This document shows positions 18,465 through 26,740 of a stretch of 64,000 bases of DNA, piece after piece (position 1 is the first letter of the stretch; each line of letters opens with the position of its first letter). The stretch comes from an uncultured Oscillospiraceae bacterium (GTDB lineage Bacteria; Bacillota; Clostridia; Oscillospirales; Oscillospiraceae): positions 47,825 to 111,824 of the forward strand of contig CAKTVL010000003.1 of assembly GCA_934623575.1 (NCBI GenBank), given 5' to 3'. Both the position numbers and the translations under genes were made by a program. The notes below the pieces were generated by a model. The model made no database searches. It saw only the letters and a program-made list of their open reading frames with translations, and was not told the origin of the DNA.

Positions 18465-21107
18465 TTACTCTACCAGGCCGTATTTGACCTTGATGCGGTC
18501 CAGCTTTTCCAGCATAGGCTCGGCCAGCACCAGCAGGAAGAACACCGTGGCCGCCGCGTGGACGCAGTCCACCGGGAAGCCGGTGACGTAGTAGGGCGCG
18601 ACCACCTTCCACTCCAACGTGTGAGCGTAGATCAGGGCGGCGACGGGGTTCATGATGCCGCCGTAGATCACCACGGCGGAGAGGGCGCCGAAAACGCACA
18701 GGGCGGCGCGGCTGCGGCGCAGCCAGCCCTTGCGGAACAGCACGCCCGCCAGGAAGCCGATGATGCCCATGGCGAACATCTGGAAGGGCGTCCAGGGGCC
18801 CTGAGAGAACAGGACATTGCTGGCCAGCATGGTCATAGCGCCCACCAGAAAGCCGGTCTCGCCCCCCAGGGCCACGCCGGAGATGATGGTCAGTGCCAGC
18901 ACGGGCTTGAACTGGGGCAGCATGAAGAAGGCAGCGCGGCCGGCCACGCCCAGGGCGCAGAGGGTAGCCACCAGCACCAGCTCACGGGCCTGGGGCTTCC
19001 GCCCCTCGAATACCAGGAAGAAGGGCACCATGCACTCCAGCAGCACGGCGAAGGCGATGGGGTAATAGGCGCTGTTGCCGAAGTAGAAGAAGCCCACGTA
19101 CAGCGTGGCGGGGATGCACAGCAGGATCAGCACCGCCGCCAGCCGGGTGCGCTTGGTCAAGCGGCGCTTCTGCACCGGCGTCTGAAGCAGTGTAAGGGGC
19201 TTGGAGCGGCGGCCCACGGCGGCGATGCAGCCGAAGAGCAGGAGGATGAACAGGCCGTAAAGGGAAAGTGCCTGCCAGCCCGCTTGGGACAGCGTGCCGC
19301 CGCCCACCAGGGCGGTGAGATCGGTGTGTTTGGCGGCGATCCAGAAGATCGCCAGGGCGCCGGCGCCGCAGACGGCGGCGATGGCCTTGCGCCACCAGGG
19401 AAGCTTTTTGGGCTGCCAGGCGGCGGACTCCTCCGCCACCGGCGGCAGGGGGTCGTAGGACGTCTCCAGCACCGGCTGGGGCGGGACCTGACCGCCGATG
19501 ACGGCCAGGACGTTCTCCACCGTGACCGCGCCGGGGCAGACATCCCGGGCCATGCGGTCGGCGGCGGTGGTATAGAAGCTGTTGCCGGAGAAGAAGGTGC
19601 GGGGCGTGCCCTCCGTGACGATGCTGCCGTCGAAAAACAGGGCGCAGCGGTGGGCGTACTGGGCGCAGAAGGCCACATCGTGGCTGACCATCACCACCGC
19701 CGTGCCGGCGGCGGTCAGGGCGGAGAGAATGGCGGCGAAGGACTGCTTGAAGGCGGCGTCCAGGCCCTTGGTGGGCTCGTCCAGCATGAGGATATCCGGC
19801 CGGTGCAGCAGCACCTTGGCCAGGGCGGCGCGCTGCTGCTCGCCGCCGGAGAGGTCGTAGGGGTGGTGGTCCAGCAGGTCCGTCAGGCGGCAGAGGGACA
19901 CCACCCGCTCCACCCGGTGGTCTTGCTCATCCCGGGAGACGGCGGCGCCGTCGAAGGCCTCGTAGAGGTCCAGACGGACGGTCTTTTTCACAAAGAGGGC
20001 CTGTGGATCCTGGGGCAGGACGCCGATGCGGCCGGTGTGGGACACCGTGCCCCGCTGGGGCGTCAGTGCGCCGGAGAGCAGGCCAAGGGTGGTGGATTTT
20101 CCCGCGCCGTTGCCGCCCAGCAGGGCCAGCAGCTCGCCGCGGCGGACGCGGATGTCCAGGCCGCGGACCACGTCCGGCTGCTCCGGCTCGTAGCGGAACC
20201 AGAGGCCCTCACCGGTGAGGACGGTCTCTCCGGCGGGGTGGGACGGCTCCGGCGGCAGGGGACGCGGGGGGTGCCCGGCGCACCAGGCGGCCAGGAAGTC
20301 CCGGCCGTCCCGGACGGTCAGGGGGCAGGGCAGGTCGCTGTCCACCCCGGCCCAGACGCGGACGGCGGCGGGCATAGCCAGGAACATATCGTGGCCGCGG
20401 CCCCGCAGGGCGCGGCAGACGTCCTCCGGCGCACCGGCACAGAGGAGATGGCCGCCGTCCAGCACGGCGGCGTGGGTGGCCAGGGGCAGGGCCTCCTCCA
20501 GACGGTGCTCCGTCAGCAGGACGGTGATGCCCAGCTCGCGGTTGAGGCGGCCCACGGTCTGCAAAAAGTCGGCGGCGGCGATGGGGTCCAGCTGGCTGGT
20601 GGGCTCGTCCAAAATCAGCAGCCGGGGCTGCAGCACCATGACGGAGGCCAGCGCCAGAAGCTGCTTCTGGCCGCCGGACAGCTCGTCCACCTTTTTGTGG
20701 AACCAGTCCTGGATGCCGAAGAAGGAGGCCATCTCCGCCACCCGGCGGCGGATGGCGGGGGTGTCGCAGCCCAGGCTCTCCAGGCCGAAGGCCAGCTCGT
20801 GCCAGACCTTGTCGGTGACGGTCTGTTCCTCCGGGGATTGGAGGACGAAGCCGATGTCCGACGCCTGGCGGTGGGGCGGCAGGTCGCCCAGGGGCGCGCC
20901 GTCGAAGAGGATAACGCCCTGAGACGCGCCGTGGGGGCGCAGGGCGGGCTTCAGCTGCCGCAGGAGGGTGGTCTTGCCGCAGCCGGAGGTGCCGCAGAGC
21001 ACCCAGAACTCGCCGGAGCGGATGGTCAGGGACACGTCCGACAGGGCCGGGCGGGTCTGCTGGGGATAGGTAAAGCCGAAATGCTCCAGACGCAGCAGGT
21101 CACTCAT
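18465..21107 (-). CDS. Fused ECF transporter: two ATPase domains plus S component
   Basis: One 880-residue polypeptide that combines three normally separate ECF (energy-coupling factor) parts. Domain 1 (about 1-230) and domain 2 (about 275-500) are ABC ATPases, each with Walker A (GTSGCGKTT; GGNGAGKST), LSGG signature (LSGGQKQ; LSGGEQQ) and Walker B (LLILDEPTSQLD; ILMLDEPTKGLD). After two linker helices, about residues 700-880 form a hydrophobic six-helix S component, the vitamin/metal-binding part. ATG 21107 is preferred over GTG 21113 by its GGAGG spacing. It overlaps the EcfT gene by eight bases. Substrate unknown; the late cobalamin genes at 30 kb make a corrinoid possible but nothing here proves it. 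Confidence 0.85.
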   Translation of the reverse strand: MSDLLRLEHFGFTYPQQTRPALSDVSLTIRSGEFWVLCGTSGCGKTTLLRQLKPALRPHGASQGVILFDGAPLGDLPPHRQASDIGFVLQSPEEQTVTDKVWHELAFGLESLGCDTPAIRRRVAEMASFFGIQDWFHKKVDELSGGQKQLLALASVMVLQPRLLILDEPTSQLDPIAAADFLQTVGRLNRELGITVLLTEHRLEEALPLATHAAVLDGGHLLCAGAPEDVCRALRGRGHDMFLAMPAAVRVWAGVDSDLPCPLTVRDGRDFLAAWCAGHPPRPLPPEPSHPAGETVLTGEGLWFRYEPEQPDVVRGLDIRVRRGELLALLGGNGAGKSTTLGLLSGALTPQRGTVSHTGRIGVLPQDPQALFVKKTVRLDLYEAFDGAAVSRDEQDHRVERVVSLCRLTDLLDHHPYDLSGGEQQRAALAKVLLHRPDILMLDEPTKGLDAAFKQSFAAILSALTAAGTAVVMVSHDVAFCAQYAHRCALFFDGSIVTEGTPRTFFSGNSFYTTAADRMARDVCPGAVTVENVLAVIGGQVPPQPVLETSYDPLPPVAEESAAWQPKKLPWWRKAIAAVCGAGALAIFWIAAKHTDLTALVGGGTLSQAGWQALSLYGLFILLLFGCIAAVGRRSKPLTLLQTPVQKRRLTKRTRLAAVLILLCIPATLYVGFFYFGNSAYYPIAFAVLLECMVPFFLVFEGRKPQARELVLVATLCALGVAGRAAFFMLPQFKPVLALTIISGVALGGETGFLVGAMTMLASNVLFSQGPWTPFQMFAMGIIGFLAGVLFRKGWLRRSRAALCVFGALSAVVIYGGIMNPVAALIYAHTLEWKVVAPYYVTGFPVDCVHAAATVFFLLVLAEPMLEKLDRIKVKYGLVE

Positions 21108-21999
21108 GGGCACAGCCTCCTTTCCGGGCGGAATACTGCCGTGCGGACAGCCGGTCCATCAGGAGCGGGGTGAAGCACAGCAGGGCGTAGACAACGAAAA
21201 AGCTGACGGTCAGCGGGGTGACGGGGCCGGTCAGCAGCATGGGGTAGTACTGAAAGAACAAGCCGCCGGCCAGACCGCCGCCCAGCAGATACACGCCGCA
21301 GAAGGTCAGCCACAGGGCCACGGCACCGTCACGGCGGTCAAAGCGGAAAATGGAGAAGGAGGTGCGGCCCGGCAGGCCGTAGCCCCGGCAGCGCATGCTG
21401 TCGGCGGTGATAAGGCCGCTCTCCAGGCTCCAGGTGACCACGATGGAGAAGGTCTTCATGGCGGCGCGCAGCCGCTGGGGAAGGGAGCCGTTCCGGGTAT
21501 CGCGGCCCGTATACCGCTGAGCCCGGGAGACGGTGCGCAGGCGGCGGACGAACCGGGGCACGAAGCGCAGGATCATGCTCAGCAGCAGGGACAGGGCGGG
21601 GACCACGCGGCCGAAGAGGTAGACCACCTTGTCGGAGGTGATCACGTCGGTGACGCAGACGAACCACAACGCCACGGAGGCCAGCATGGCCCCGGCGGCC
21701 AGACCGTAGAGCAAACTCTCCAGCGTCAGGGGGTTGCCGGAGGGCAGGTAGGTCAGGATAGTGACGCCCTGGTGAACGAAGGCGGGGTTGATCGCCGCCG
21801 CCAGCAGCGTCATGGGCAGCAGCCACAGCAGGTGGCGGCGCAGGCCCCTGCCGCCCAGCAGGCGGACCACATAGCCCCCGGCCCCCAGCAGTGACAAGGC
21901 CAGGCAGACGGGGTGCATGAAGAACATGGCGCAGGCGATGACCAGGGCGAAGTAGGCAAAGCTCACCGCCGGGTGGCTGGTGCGCAGCGTATCGTCCAC
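21100..21999 (-). CDS. ECF transporter transmembrane component EcfT
   Basis: The scaffold membrane subunit that couples the ATPases to the S component. GTG 21999 follows a full anti-Shine-Dalgarno match (AGGAGGTGAT) and gives 299 residues. About six helices are visible. The cytoplasmic coupling region has the EcfT Ala-Arg-Gly-type motif (SMRCRGYGLPGR), preceded by RAAMKTFSIVVTWSLE. It is the first gene of the two-gene minus-strand operon. Confidence 0.85.
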   Translation of the reverse strand: MDDTLRTSHPAVSFAYFALVIACAMFFMHPVCLALSLLGAGGYVVRLLGGRGLRRHLLWLLPMTLLAAAINPAFVHQGVTILTYLPSGNPLTLESLLYGLAAGAMLASVALWFVCVTDVITSDKVVYLFGRVVPALSLLLSMILRFVPRFVRRLRTVSRAQRYTGRDTRNGSLPQRLRAAMKTFSIVVTWSLESGLITADSMRCRGYGLPGRTSFSIFRFDRRDGAVALWLTFCGVYLLGGGLAGGLFFQYYPMLLTGPVTPLTVSFFVVYALLCFTPLLMDRLSARQYSARKGGCAHE

Positions 22000-22105
22000 G
22001 GGATCACCTCCTGACAGAATATAGTCCGCTTTTGCTGAAATCGGCACAGTAACCTATTGATTATACCCTGTTCCGGCGTGTTCCGTCAATCCTGTAAAAT
22101 ATGGG

Positions 22106-22840
22106 CTATCCCAGGGCCACGTCCAGGATCATCATCACCGTGAAGCCCAGGGCGAAGGCCAGGGCCGCGGCACCGGCACCGGCGGGGGCGGGCAGCAGCT
22201 CGGCGGCCACCACATAGAGCATGGCACCGGCGGCGAAGCCCAGCAGCCAGGGCAGCGCCGGGACGATCAGCTGGGCGGAGAGCACCGTCAGCGCGGCGGC
22301 CAGCGGCTCCACCGCGCCGGACAGGACACCGCCTGTAAAGGCCCTCCCCTTCCCTGCTCCCGCCGTGCGCAGTGGCAGGGCCACGATGGCGCCCTCCGGC
22401 ACGTTCTGAAGGGCGATGGCGATGGCCAGCGTCAGCGCGGCGGCCGGAGAGGCCGCCCCCATGGCGGCGTACCCGGCGTAGGCCGCGCCCACGGCCATGC
22501 CCTCCGGGATGTTGTGCAGTGTCACCGCCAGCAGCGTCATGGCGGTGGAGCGGTCCGCCGCCGCGGCGGGCAGAAGGCGCTCCAGCAGGCGCAGGAACAG
22601 GACGCCCAGCCAGAAGCCACCCGCCGCCGGCACGAAGGACCAGCGGCCCATATCCGCCCAGGCGATGGCGGGCAGCAGCAGGCTCCACACCGAGGCGGCG
22701 GTCATGACCCCGGCGGCAAAGCCCTCCAGGCCGCGGTGCAGCGCGGCGGAGGGCGGTCTTTTCAGGCAAAAAACGCACGCCGCGCCCAGCGACGTGCCCC
22801 AGAAGGGGAGCAATATCCCCTGAACAGCCGTTGTATCCAT
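22106..22840 (-). CDS. ZIP family metal transporter
   Basis: Divalent-metal importer (zinc or iron) of 244 residues, about eight helices. Helix IV has HNIPEGMAVG and helix V QNVPEGAIVA, the paired metal-site signatures of the ZIP family; a later Glu in AAELLPAP is also typical. ATG 22840 follows AAAAGGAA. The same frame is open upstream without a stop into the truncated modC piece (to 23320), so a ModC-ZIP fusion could in principle be made. Confidence 0.85.
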   Translation of the reverse strand: MDTTAVQGILLPFWGTSLGAACVFCLKRPPSAALHRGLEGFAAGVMTAASVWSLLLPAIAWADMGRWSFVPAAGGFWLGVLFLRLLERLLPAAAADRSTAMTLLAVTLHNIPEGMAVGAAYAGYAAMGAASPAAALTLAIAIALQNVPEGAIVALPLRTAGAGKGRAFTGGVLSGAVEPLAAALTVLSAQLIVPALPWLLGFAAGAMLYVVAAELLPAPAGAGAAALAFALGFTVMMILDVALG

Positions 22841-22959
22841 GGCACATTCCTTTTCCGCGCCGCCGCCCAGCCGGGCGGCGGCAGCCGATGTTGTTGCGGC
22901 GCCGGGCGGCCCCGCACACCGTATTCTATGCCGGCGGCGGGGGAAGGTGCGGGGAAGGC

Positions 22960-23320
22960 GAAAGCGGCGCAGCTGCTCCGATGCCTGACGCTGCTTTTCC
23001 GCGCGGCTGCCGGTGCGGATGCCACACTGGATGTTCTGGGACACGGTCATGTTGGGGAACAGGGCGTACTGCTGAAAGAGCCAGCCTATCCGCCGCTGCT
23101 GGGGCGTCAGGTCGATGCGCTGCTCACTGTCGAACAGCGTTTCGCCGTCCAGCACGATGCGGCCGCGATCCGGCGTCATGATGCCGGCGATGCACTTGAG
23201 GGTCACGCTCTTGCCGCAGCCGGAGGCACCCAACAGGGCCATGGTGCCGCTGTCTGTCTCGAATTGGGAGCGCAGGGTGAAGCTGCCCAGCTTCTTTTCG
23301 ATGTCCACCACAAGGCTCAT
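22960..23320 (-). pseudogene. modC: Truncated molybdate ABC ATPase (modC 5' part)
   Basis: The first 115-120 residues of a ModC-type ATPase: Walker A GASGCGKS near residue 30, then GWLFQQYALFPNMTVSQNI. The sequence loses homology after the helical segment SEQLRRF. The LSGGQ signature, Walker B and the C-terminal half are missing, so it cannot act as an ATPase. The start at 23320 overlaps the modB stop (ATGA), as in an intact operon. The end coordinate is approximate. Confidence 0.75.
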
Positions 23321-23713
23321 GCGCGCTGTCTCCTTCCCCGGCCCGCCGCGGCCAGCAGATTCTTTTTCTCCAGCATATTCACCACCAGCAGTATCACGGC
23401 GGAGATGGCCACGTTCACCAGCACCCATTTCAGGGCCAGGGCATCGTTATTGGTCTGCCACAGCTGATAGACGGTGGTGGACACGGTGGCGGTCTTGCCG
23501 GGGGTGTAGCCGGCGATCATGGAGGTGGCGCCGTACTCGCCCAGTGCCCGGGCGAAGGCCAGCACCGCGCCGGCCAGCACGCCCTGACGGCAGTAGGGCA
23601 TGCGGATGTGCCAAAAGATGTAGGCGTTGGACAGGCCCAGGGTCTGTCCTGCGTAGGCCAGCGTCTCGTCAAAGGCCTCGAAGGCGCCGCGGACGGTGCG
23701 GTACATCAGCGGG
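23317..23713 (-). pseudogene. modB: Molybdate permease ModB, C-terminal half only
   Basis: About 130 residues beginning PLMYRTVRGAFEAFD and containing the permease coupling loop (ARALGEYGATSMIAGYTPG). The N-terminal helices are missing. The frame joins modA-like sequence directly at about 23713 through a short shared string (CCGCTG), which suggests a deletion that removed the end of modA and the beginning of modB. Confidence 0.75.
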
Positions 23714-23830
23714 GTAGATCACCTGGCCGCACATGTCGGCAGTGGCCTCGGCAGCCGGGGTCAATCCGGCGGAATAGGCGTCGGAGGCATAGATGATGCC
23801 GCAGTCCACGGTATTTCCACCAGGATAACG
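23713..23830 (-). pseudogene. modA: Molybdate-binding protein ModA, short internal fragment
   Basis: Read on the minus strand, about 36 residues in one frame (GNTVDCGIIYASDAYSAG, then ...ADMCGQVIYPA) match the C-terminal lobe of ModA-type binding proteins. No signal peptide or N-terminal lobe is present; upstream the frame meets a stop. The fragment is fused to modB out of frame. Confidence 0.6.
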
Positions 23831-23872
23831 TGTCGCCGCGATATGCGCCCGGCAGGGCGCACAGGCGTTTTC

Positions 23873-24328
23873 TTATTTGCCGAAGGGGCAGACGGGGTAA
23901 TGGCACTCCCCGCAGCCAAGGCACAGCCCGCCCTCGCCCAGGGCGGCGATGTCTACGCGGGTGACGGGCACGTCCGCCGCGATTTTGGGCAGCAGCAGGT
24001 CGAACACCGTGGCGCCGGTGTCCTTGATGAGGCCCTTTTTCACCTCGCTGCCGGTGGAAACGATGCAGGCGGTTTTCCGCACAAAGGGCCGCAGCGCCAG
24101 CAGGCGCTCCGCCGCGTCGTTCTCGTGGACCATGCCGGGGGTCATCTCCCAGACGTACAGATGCTCCTTGCCCATGCTGAGCAGCACGGGGATGTCCTCC
24201 ACCGTGACCACACGGCCCCTGCGGAAGCGGGCGTCCTTGTACTCGTCCTTATACTCGTCCTTGATGATCTGGGTCATGTCGTGGCAGAGCACATGGCCCA
24301 CCGCGTCCTCGGTCCGTATCAGCTTCAT
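23873..24328 (-). pseudogene. Molybdopterin-binding (MoeA-like) protein with internal deletion(s)
   Basis: 151 residues from ATG 24328. The N-terminal part (MKLIRTEDAVGHVLCHDMTQ...GKEHLYVWEMTPGMVHENDAAERL) and the C-terminal tail (ADIAALGEGGLCLGCGECHY, then PVCPFGK) are those of a clostridial molybdopterin-binding protein that I remember as about 340 residues. The middle is reduced to KTACIVSTGSEVKKGLIKDT and a short stretch, so most of the substrate-binding and MPT-binding core is missing. A tandem repeat (KDEYKDEYKD, bases about 24238-24262) also lies in the N-terminal part. Probably non-functional, although the frame is intact. Confidence 0.65.
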
Positions 24329-24448
24329 GTCCGCACCATCCCTCTCTCTGCGGTGGTTTTCGCCCCTAATCATACCATTTTCGACAGGTCGGTTTCAAAC
24401 GCGCTGCGCGGTATGGTCGGATTCCGTTTCGATTTTGTCGGATCATCC

Positions 24449-24477
24449 TTGACAGGGGCGGCGACAGCGGATATGCT
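24449..24477 (+). promoter_or_regulatory. Promoter of the IclR-family gene
   Basis: TTGACA (24449-24454) and TATGCT (24472-24477) with 17-base spacing. Upstream, GGTCGG/GTCGGAT strings recur (24390-24445) and could be an autoregulatory operator. Confidence 0.75.
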
Positions 24478-24494
24478 GACAGGGAAAGGAGCTG

Positions 24495-25280
24495 ATGCGT
24501 GTGGTCGATGGCAATATCATCCTGTCCGTGGCCAAGGCCATGGAGCTGCTGCAGCTGATGGACCAGGCGGGAAAGCCGCTGCTGTTGAAGGAGCTGGCCG
24601 CCCTCAGCGGCTATCCCAAGAGCACGGTGTTCGGCCTGCTGACCACCATGCGTGCCTATGACGTGGTGACGCAGACGCCGGACGGGCGATACGCCCTGGG
24701 GCTGCGGCTGTTTGAATACGGGCGGCAGGTGGAGCGCTCCTGGGACATCTCGCTGGTGGCGCGGCCCTACATGGAGCACCTGTGCCAGCAGACCGGCGCG
24801 TCGGTGATGCTGTCGGTGTGCGAGAGCGGCAGCGTGATCACGCTGGACCAGGTGGAGACCCGGGGCAGCCTGCGGGTGGTGTCGGACACCGGCTCGCGTC
24901 TGCCCATTTACTGCACGTCCCAGGGGAAGGTTTTTCTGTCCCACATGTCCCGCACCGGGGCCGAGGCGCTGCTGCGGAGCCAGAAAATGACCCAGTTCAC
25001 GCCCCACACCATCACCGACATCCCTGCCCTGCTGCGGGAGGCGGACCAGTGCCGCGCCAACGGCTACGCCATCGAGAACGGCGAGTACAAGATCGGGCTG
25101 CGGTCCATCTCCGCGCCGGTGTACACGGTGGAGGGCAAGGTGCGCTACACCGTGGGGGTGATCGGCATGTTCCGCAGCGTCAATTCCGAGGAATTCCACA
25201 CGGCGGTGGAGCGGGTGTGCGCCACGGCGAGCATGATCTCCACCGCGCTGGGCTATCGGAAGAAGGAGGAGCACCTATGA
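24495..25280 (+). CDS. IclR-family transcriptional regulator
   Basis: 261 residues: N-terminal winged helix-turn-helix (about 8-65, LLKELAALSGYPKSTVFGLL) and C-terminal effector domain (about 80-255) with the IclR signature region LPIYCTSQGKVFLSH. The start ATG follows AAAGGAG. The gene is divergent from the eroded molybdopterin gene and overlaps the mogA fragment by four bases (ATGA), so it probably once regulated this molybdenum locus (inference). The effector is unknown. Confidence 0.9.
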   Translation: MRVVDGNIILSVAKAMELLQLMDQAGKPLLLKELAALSGYPKSTVFGLLTTMRAYDVVTQTPDGRYALGLRLFEYGRQVERSWDISLVARPYMEHLCQQTGASVMLSVCESGSVITLDQVETRGSLRVVSDTGSRLPIYCTSQGKVFLSHMSRTGAEALLRSQKMTQFTPHTITDIPALLREADQCRANGYAIENGEYKIGLRSISAPVYTVEGKVRYTVGVIGMFRSVNSEEFHTAVERVCATASMISTALGYRKKEEHL

Positions 25281-25327
25281 GCTGCACCGCAGCGGTACTG
25301 ACCATAAGCGACCTGGGCAGCCGAGGG
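25277..25327 (+). pseudogene. mogA/moaB 5' fragment
   Basis: The 17 residues after ATG 25277, MSCTAAVLTISDLGSRG, are the characteristic N-terminus of MogA/MoaB molybdenum-cofactor proteins (AVLTISDxGSRG). Homology stops there and the frame continues into unrelated arginine-rich sequence and a hairpin. The ATG overlaps the IclR stop, the arrangement of a live operon whose second gene has been deleted. Confidence 0.6.
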
Positions 25328-25352
25328 CCACGGCTGAATCGAAGCGCAAAAG

Positions 25353-25387
25353 AGCACCCCCGCTCCCGGATAAGGGAGCGGGGGTGC
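25353..25387 (-). terminator. Strong hairpin, probable terminator for the tetR side
   Basis: A perfect 15-bp stem (AGCACCCCCGCTCCC and its complement) with a 5-base loop. On the minus strand it is followed by CTTTTGCGCTT, a weak T tract. It probably ends transcription from the tetR gene. Confidence 0.6.
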
Positions 25388-25407
25388 TGTGTTCATTTGC
25401 CGCCAGG

Positions 25408-25572
25408 TCACCGGGCGCGCCGCCGGCGCAGGCCCACGGCGGAGACCGCCGCGCCGCCGCCGGTAAGTGTGACCCCTTCCTCGGCAAAGGCCGCCGCGGG
25501 CCACAGCGTCAGCACCATGCACAGCGCCATGAGTATGCTCAGTATCCGCTTTTTATGCTTTTTCCCCTCCAT
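25408..25572 (-). pseudogene. Signal-peptide stub of a secreted protein
   Basis: A 54-residue ORF not long enough to be a complete surface protein: MEGKKHKKRILSILMALCMV followed by LTLWPAAAFAEEG is a clear Sec signal peptide with an AFA cleavage site, then about 25 residues of Gly/Ala/Arg. Its start overlaps the tetR stop by 20 bases. It looks like the 5' end of a surface-protein gene that has lost its body. Confidence 0.5.
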
Positions 25573-26158
25573 GCAGAAAATCGTCGTGGTTTCTTCCGGC
25601 GAACAGGGCCACGCCCTGCTTCAACAGCCCCATCTGGCCCTTCAGGTAGTACTCGTCCTCGAACAGCGCGTAGTGCACGCAGGCCCGGACGAACACGCAG
25701 ATCAGCGCGGTGATGGTGGTGTACGGGATGCCCAGCTTGGGCTCCAGCTGCCTGGCGTAGGCGGTGCAGCGCTGGTCGAGGCCCGCGAAAAACCTCTTCC
25801 CATGCTCAATATATTTGGGATGGGTGTAGACCTGGTACATCAGGCGGTATTTTTTGCCGTGCTCCCGGGCCGTCCAGTAGGGGATCTCCTCGATGTAGCG
25901 CATGGCGCCCCCCACGTCGGTGGGGGCCTTGGCCATGAACTCGTCCTCCACCTTGGTCATGCAGTAGTCGGTGGCCTGGACGATGAGGTCGTCCAGGTTG
26001 TCAAAATACTGGTACAGCGTGGCGGAGTTGCAGCCGCAGGCGGCGGCGATGGTCTTTATCCCCACCCCGGTCAGGCCGTTCTCCGCGTAGCAGGCGAAGC
26101 TTTTTTCCATCAGCTCTATCTTTTTCGCCTGCCGCGCCGCTTCGTTTACTGTGCGCAC
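25553..26158 (-). CDS. TetR/AcrR-family transcriptional regulator
   Basis: A 201-residue regulator from GTG 26158. The N-terminal helix-turn-helix (about 12-55) reads GIKTIAAACGCNSATLYQYF, typical of TetR; the rest is the helical ligand-binding and dimerisation domain. The open frame extends upstream past the promoter and operator, so the longer reading is not used. The target is unknown; no efflux gene is adjacent, only a truncated secreted ORF downstream. Confidence 0.85.
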   Translation of the reverse strand: MRTVNEAARQAKKIELMEKSFACYAENGLTGVGIKTIAAACGCNSATLYQYFDNLDDLIVQATDYCMTKVEDEFMAKAPTDVGGAMRYIEEIPYWTAREHGKKYRLMYQVYTHPKYIEHGKRFFAGLDQRCTAYARQLEPKLGIPYTTITALICVFVRACVHYALFEDEYYLKGQMGLLKQGVALFAGRNHDDFLHGGEKA

Positions 26159-26178
26159 GTTCGTCCCGTCCTTTTCAT

Positions 26179-26200
26179 TATCTAATCGATTGATTATAGA
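26179..26200 (-). promoter_or_regulatory. tetR -10 element within a palindromic operator candidate
   Basis: On the minus strand a perfect TATAAT (26193-26198) lies inside an imperfect palindrome centred on ATCGAT (ATAATCAATC-GATTAGATAAT). Overlap of a -10 box with a palindrome just upstream of a TetR gene suggests autorepression. No good -35 was found. Confidence 0.55.
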
Positions 26201-26273
26201 ATAGCATATTCCCCCCGCCATTGCAATAGCCGCAGGCAAATTTTCCCCCACGCGGCGAAAAAAGCGCGAAAAA

Positions 26274-26299
26274 CCGCCGGAAGCCAAAGCTTCCGGCGG
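26274..26299 (-). terminator. Terminator of rplM-rpsI
   Basis: CCGCCGGAAGC (26274-26284) and GCTTCCGGCGG (26289-26299), loop of four. On the minus strand five T follow and then a further T6 tract. Confidence 0.9.
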
Positions 26300-26321
26300 C
26301 TCGAGGGTAAACGGTATAGAC

Positions 26322-26726
26322 TCAGCGCTTGCTGAACTGAGGTGCGCGGCGGGCGGCCTTCAGACCGTACTTCTTGCGCTCCTTCATGCGAGGATCGCGG
26401 GTCAGGAAGCCGGCCTTCTTCAGGATGGCGCGGTACTCGGGGTTCACCAGCAGCAGGGCGCGGCTGATGCCGTGGCGCAGGGCGCCGGCCTGGCCGGACA
26501 CGCCGCCGCCCTCGACGGTGGCAACGATGTCCACCTTGCCCAGGGTGTTGGTGGCGTTCAGGGGCTGACGGACGACCATCTTCAGGGTCTCCAGACCGAA
26601 ATACTCGTCGATGCTGCGGCCGTTGATGGTGATAGCGCCGGTGCCGTTCTCAAACAGGTGCACGCGGGCCACGGAGGACTTACGGCGGCCGGTGCCGTAC
26701 TTGTAGGGATTCTTAGACTGATACAT
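26322..26726 (-). CDS. rpsI: 30S ribosomal protein S9
   Basis: 134 residues. N-terminal [13 protein letters not shown], central [20 protein letters not shown] and the basic C-terminus ending APQFSKR that reaches the ribosomal P site are all conserved. It follows rplM by 14 bases in the universal L13-S9 operon. Confidence 0.97.
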   Translation of the reverse strand: MYQSKNPYKYGTGRRKSSVARVHLFENGTGAITINGRSIDEYFGLETLKMVVRQPLNATNTLGKVDIVATVEGGGVSGQAGALRHGISRALLLVNPEYRAILKKAGFLTRDPRMKERKKYGLKAARRAPQFSKR

Positions 26727-26740
26727 TCTCTTTTTCCTCC

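Noticed and set aside
18420..21173. Long plus-strand open frame opposite the ECF gene
   Set aside because: It is the complement shadow of the minus-strand ABC gene, with low-complexity Gly/Gln/Ala/His translation and no motifs.
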